From: an uncultured Selenomonadaceae bacterium
GTDB taxonomy: Bacteria > Bacillota > Negativicutes > Selenomonadales > Selenomonadaceae
Assembly: GCA_958415865.1 (NCBI GenBank)
Contig: CATYZV010000100.1
Coordinates: forward strand, 1 to 6,848
DNA length: 6,848 nt
Direction: 5' to 3'
Positions 5,119-6,848 of this stretch are shown piece after piece. How positions within the stretch are numbered: the stretch's first letter is position 1; each line of letters begins with the position of its first letter. The notes beneath the pieces were generated by a model, which worked only from the letters and a program-made list of their open reading frames with translations, made no database searches and had not been told where the DNA came from. The position numbers and the translations under genes are program-made.

Positions 5119-6075
5119 TTATTTAAACCTGTCAGGATAGATGAGCTTTGCCATGTATTCCACAGCTTCAGGATAGTGGATGCCCGGACTCAAAAGGAAG
5201 TTTTCCTGCGGCAGGAAGAACACTTTATCTGCTTTTACAGCAGGCAGCGTCTGCCATGCCGGATTGCTTTCTACATTTTCCGTCATCGACTTCTTGATCG
5301 TTTCCATCTTGCCCATGCTCGTTACGAAAATGATTTCCGGATTCTGCTGGACAAGCACTTCAAGGCTGTAAGGTGCGGCTGTCGGATTGCTGTCCAAAGG
5401 CTGCATACCATCAGCGACATTCGTCAAATTGAGCGTCTTTGCCACAGAGCCGGCAATGCTGGATTCCAGCTGTACTGTAACAGCCTGCGAAGTGCTGTGC
5501 AGTATAGCTATGCGCTTTGACTCATCAGGCAGCTTTGCCTTGACTGCATCTATTTTCTTGTCCATATCGTCATTTAAAGCCTTGGCTTTATCGGGATTGC
5601 CCGCGATTTTTCCTAATATGTCGACGGTGTTTTTAATTTGATCATACGTGCGCATTTCCAGCACGATTACAGGAATGCCGTTGTCTTCAAAATTCTGCAC
5701 GAATTTATCATTCATGCCCTTGTAGGCGATGACGAGATCCGGCTTCTGTTCAACTACTTTTTCAATGCTGATATTGTAGACATTGCCGACTTCCGGCAGA
5801 TCTTTGTCTGCATCAGGAATGCCTGTCTTAGCCGATACGCGTGCAATAGCTTTGCCGCCTACGGCATCGAGCGGTTCAAGGAATGAAGCTGAAAGCGGTA
5901 CAATGCGCTGCGGCTGCTTGTCGAGCGTTACCGTCCTGCCGGCATCATCCGTAACCGTCAAAAAAGCGGACTGTGCAGAAGATGCTTCTTTATCACTGCT
6001 GCCGCAGCCTGCCAAGAAAACAGCGCTAAATACAAACAACAGGGCAGCTATGCCCCAAAGACTTATTTTTTTCAT
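5119..6075 (-). CDS. Lipoprotein substrate-binding protein of FecB/BtuF type
   Basis: This 318-residue protein is secreted and lipid-anchored. It has a KK start, a hydrophobic core (6-21) and a lipobox LAGC with the lipidated Cys24. The mature part begins VTDDAGRTVTLDKQPQRIV (41-59), the standard opening of class III (FecB/FepB/BtuF) binding proteins. The N-lobe LEPLDAVGG (66-74) contributes the conserved Glu67, and VGNVYNISIEKVVEQKPDLV (96-115) and the C-lobe YSLEVLVQQNPEIIFV (236-251, Glu239) follow. The acidic residues are the kind that dock on arginines of the permease. Genes for permease and ATPase follow directly. Because cbiL lies just upstream in the same direction, a corrinoid (B12 or cobinamide) is the leading substrate; ferric chelates and haem are alternatives. 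The ATG has a GAGG site (6084-6087) 8 bases upstream. Confidence 0.92.
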   Translation of the reverse strand: MKKISLWGIAALLFVFSAVFLAGCGSSDKEASSAQSAFLTVTDDAGRTVTLDKQPQRIVPLSASFLEPLDAVGGKAIARVSAKTGIPDADKDLPEVGNVYNISIEKVVEQKPDLVIAYKGMNDKFVQNFEDNGIPVIVLEMRTYDQIKNTVDILGKIAGNPDKAKALNDDMDKKIDAVKAKLPDESKRIAILHSTSQAVTVQLESSIAGSVAKTLNLTNVADGMQPLDSNPTAAPYSLEVLVQQNPEIIFVTSMGKMETIKKSMTENVESNPAWQTLPAVKADKVFFLPQENFLLSPGIHYPEAVEYMAKLIYPDRFK

Positions 6076-6087
6076 ATCTGTAACCTC

Positions 6088-6110
6088 AGAGAAATTTATT
6101 AAATTCCTCT
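6088..6110 (-). promoter_or_regulatory. Hairpin abutting the lipoprotein gene's ribosome binding site
   Basis: On the minus strand AGAGGAATTT (6110-6101), a 3-base loop and AAATTTCTCT (6097-6088) form a 10-bp stem with one G-U pair. It ends exactly one base before the GAGG ribosome binding site (6087-6084). Its upstream arm contains a second GAGG-like sequence. Such a hairpin could shield the 3' mRNA after processing, or tune initiation. Function is inferred only. Confidence 0.4.
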
Positions 6111-6123
6111 GCTCCTCTTGCTA

Positions 6124-6151
6124 GAGAAAACATTATTATTTGTGTTTTCTC
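6124..6151 (-). repeat. Inverted repeat over the cbiL stop codon
   Basis: GAGAAAACA and TGTTTTCTC (6124-6132 and 6143-6151) form a perfect 9-bp inverted repeat with a 10-base loop containing the cbiL stop codon. There is no U-run after it, so it is not a normal intrinsic terminator. It may be an mRNA processing or stabilising stem between cbiL and the transporter genes. Confidence 0.4.
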
Positions 6152-6837
6152 GTCAAAATGGTAGATAAGTAATTCAGTTTTTTATCCTTCTGACTCGGCA
6201 GATCGGTTATGACCTCTTCATCCGGCAGGCCGCAGCGGCTTACGAGTACTGCATTTTCTGCCAGCCCGTTTTCTTCCAGTGCATCGACCATTTCAGGATA
6301 ATTCTTGTAGACTTTCATCATTACGACATTGCTCGATACAGATAGAGCTTTTTTAACTTTATCTTCATCAGCGGTAGCCGGAATGATGCTTATAATATCG
6401 TTGCCTTCGACGAGCGGATATCCCAGGCGGCTGCCGATAGCGCAGAAGGCCGGCACACCGGGAATCGTTTCTATATTGATGCCGGGTTCTTTTGCCAGCA
6501 GGCGGTATACATAAATATACGTGCTGTAGAACATCGGGTCGCCCAGCGTCAAAAATACGACGTTTTTACCTGCATTCAAGAGCGCGAGAATTTCTTCTTT
6601 GTTCTTCTTCCAAGCATCTGTCGTTTCAAAATTCACTACCATGGGGAATACCTGGTAGACAATTTCAATATCTTCTTTAAGATAAGGCTTTGCGATGCTC
6701 AGTGCTACGCTGCCTTCTTTTTTTTCTGTCTTAGGAGCAATCAGCACATCGGCTGCCTTTATTGCCTTAACCGCCTTCATCGTCAGTAATTCAGGGTCGC
6801 CGGGGCCTACGCCGATGCCGTAAAAAGTTCCTGCCAT
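6136..6837 (-). CDS. cbiL: Precorrin-2/cobalt-factor II C20-methyltransferase
   Basis: This SAM-dependent methyltransferase methylates C20 of cobalt-factor II (anaerobic route) or precorrin-2 (aerobic route) during corrin ring synthesis in the cytoplasm. Its 233 residues match the family length. It opens with the tetrapyrrole methylase motif YGIGVGPGDPELLTMKA (6-22), followed by TLGDPMFYSTY (97-107) in the SAM site, IPGVPAFCAIGSRLG (125-139) and SRCG (200-203). GDPELLT near the N-terminus and GDPMFYSTY are typical of CbiL/CobI rather than CbiF or CbiH. The ATG at 6837-6835 gives the canonical MAGTFYGIG start. Only 11 bases upstream are visible and no ribosome binding site is seen in them. The cofactor route (CbiL rather than CobI) is inferred from the apparently anaerobic host. 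More cobalamin genes are likely upstream, outside the window. Confidence 0.94.
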   Translation of the reverse strand: MAGTFYGIGVGPGDPELLTMKAVKAIKAADVLIAPKTEKKEGSVALSIAKPYLKEDIEIVYQVFPMVVNFETTDAWKKNKEEILALLNAGKNVVFLTLGDPMFYSTYIYVYRLLAKEPGINIETIPGVPAFCAIGSRLGYPLVEGNDIISIIPATADEDKVKKALSVSSNVVMMKVYKNYPEMVDALEENGLAENAVLVSRCGLPDEEVITDLPSQKDKKLNYLSTILTRKHK

Positions 6838-6848
6838 TTGTAAAAATC

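Noticed and set aside
1..6848. CRISPR array, tRNA or rRNA genes
   Set aside because: I saw no regularly spaced repeats and no tRNA- or rRNA-like sequence on either strand by eye.

Overview
All credible genes in this 6.8 kb window lie on the minus strand, so transcription runs from the right end of the given sequence to the left. Several traits point to an anaerobic low-to-mid GC Firmicute-type bacterium: strong AGGAGG ribosome binding sites, A+T-rich intergenic DNA, an anaerobic-type cobalamin gene (cbiL) and a lipoprotein binding protein. The combination of cobalamin genes with FecB/C/E-type transporter genes makes Negativicutes (Selenomonas/Megamonas-like) my best guess. That is an inference, not something read directly.

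Right part (about 1650-6837): a compact metabolic and transport operon. In transcription order it holds cbiL (C20 methylation in corrin ring synthesis), a lipoprotein substrate-binding protein, a FecCD/BtuC-type permease and a FecE/BtuD-type ATPase. These are followed by the ATPase and the ABC-2 membrane subunit of a separate DrrAB/NodIJ-like exporter. Gaps are 60, 14, 4, 30 and 0 bases, and a 13-bp hairpin closes the unit at 1611-1646. Position next to cbiL suggests that the importer takes up a corrinoid, although a ferric chelate or haem cannot be excluded.

Middle part (433-1609): an accessory patch. A 153-residue protein of unknown function (1108-1569) is followed by a promoter with a palindromic operator-like site and a RelB/DinJ-YoeB toxin-antitoxin pair. 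Directly after the toxin stop lies a 71-bp near-copy (67 of 71 identical) of the 3' end of the 153-residue gene, still in frame to its own stop. The toxin-antitoxin module is therefore bracketed by direct repeats of its neighbour's 3' end. The antitoxin looks like a RelB/DinJ-type DNA-binding half joined to a YefM-like toxin-binding tail.

Left part (1-400): a well-formed promoter (TTGATT-17-TAAAAT) drives a leader of about 135 nt ending in an intrinsic terminator. A G7 tract in the leader could pair with the terminator's 5' arm, so it may be an attenuator or riboswitch-like element, or a stand-alone small RNA. After it come a 49-residue zinc-ribbon-like gene (31-180, strong RBS) and the first codon of another gene with a good RBS at the window edge.
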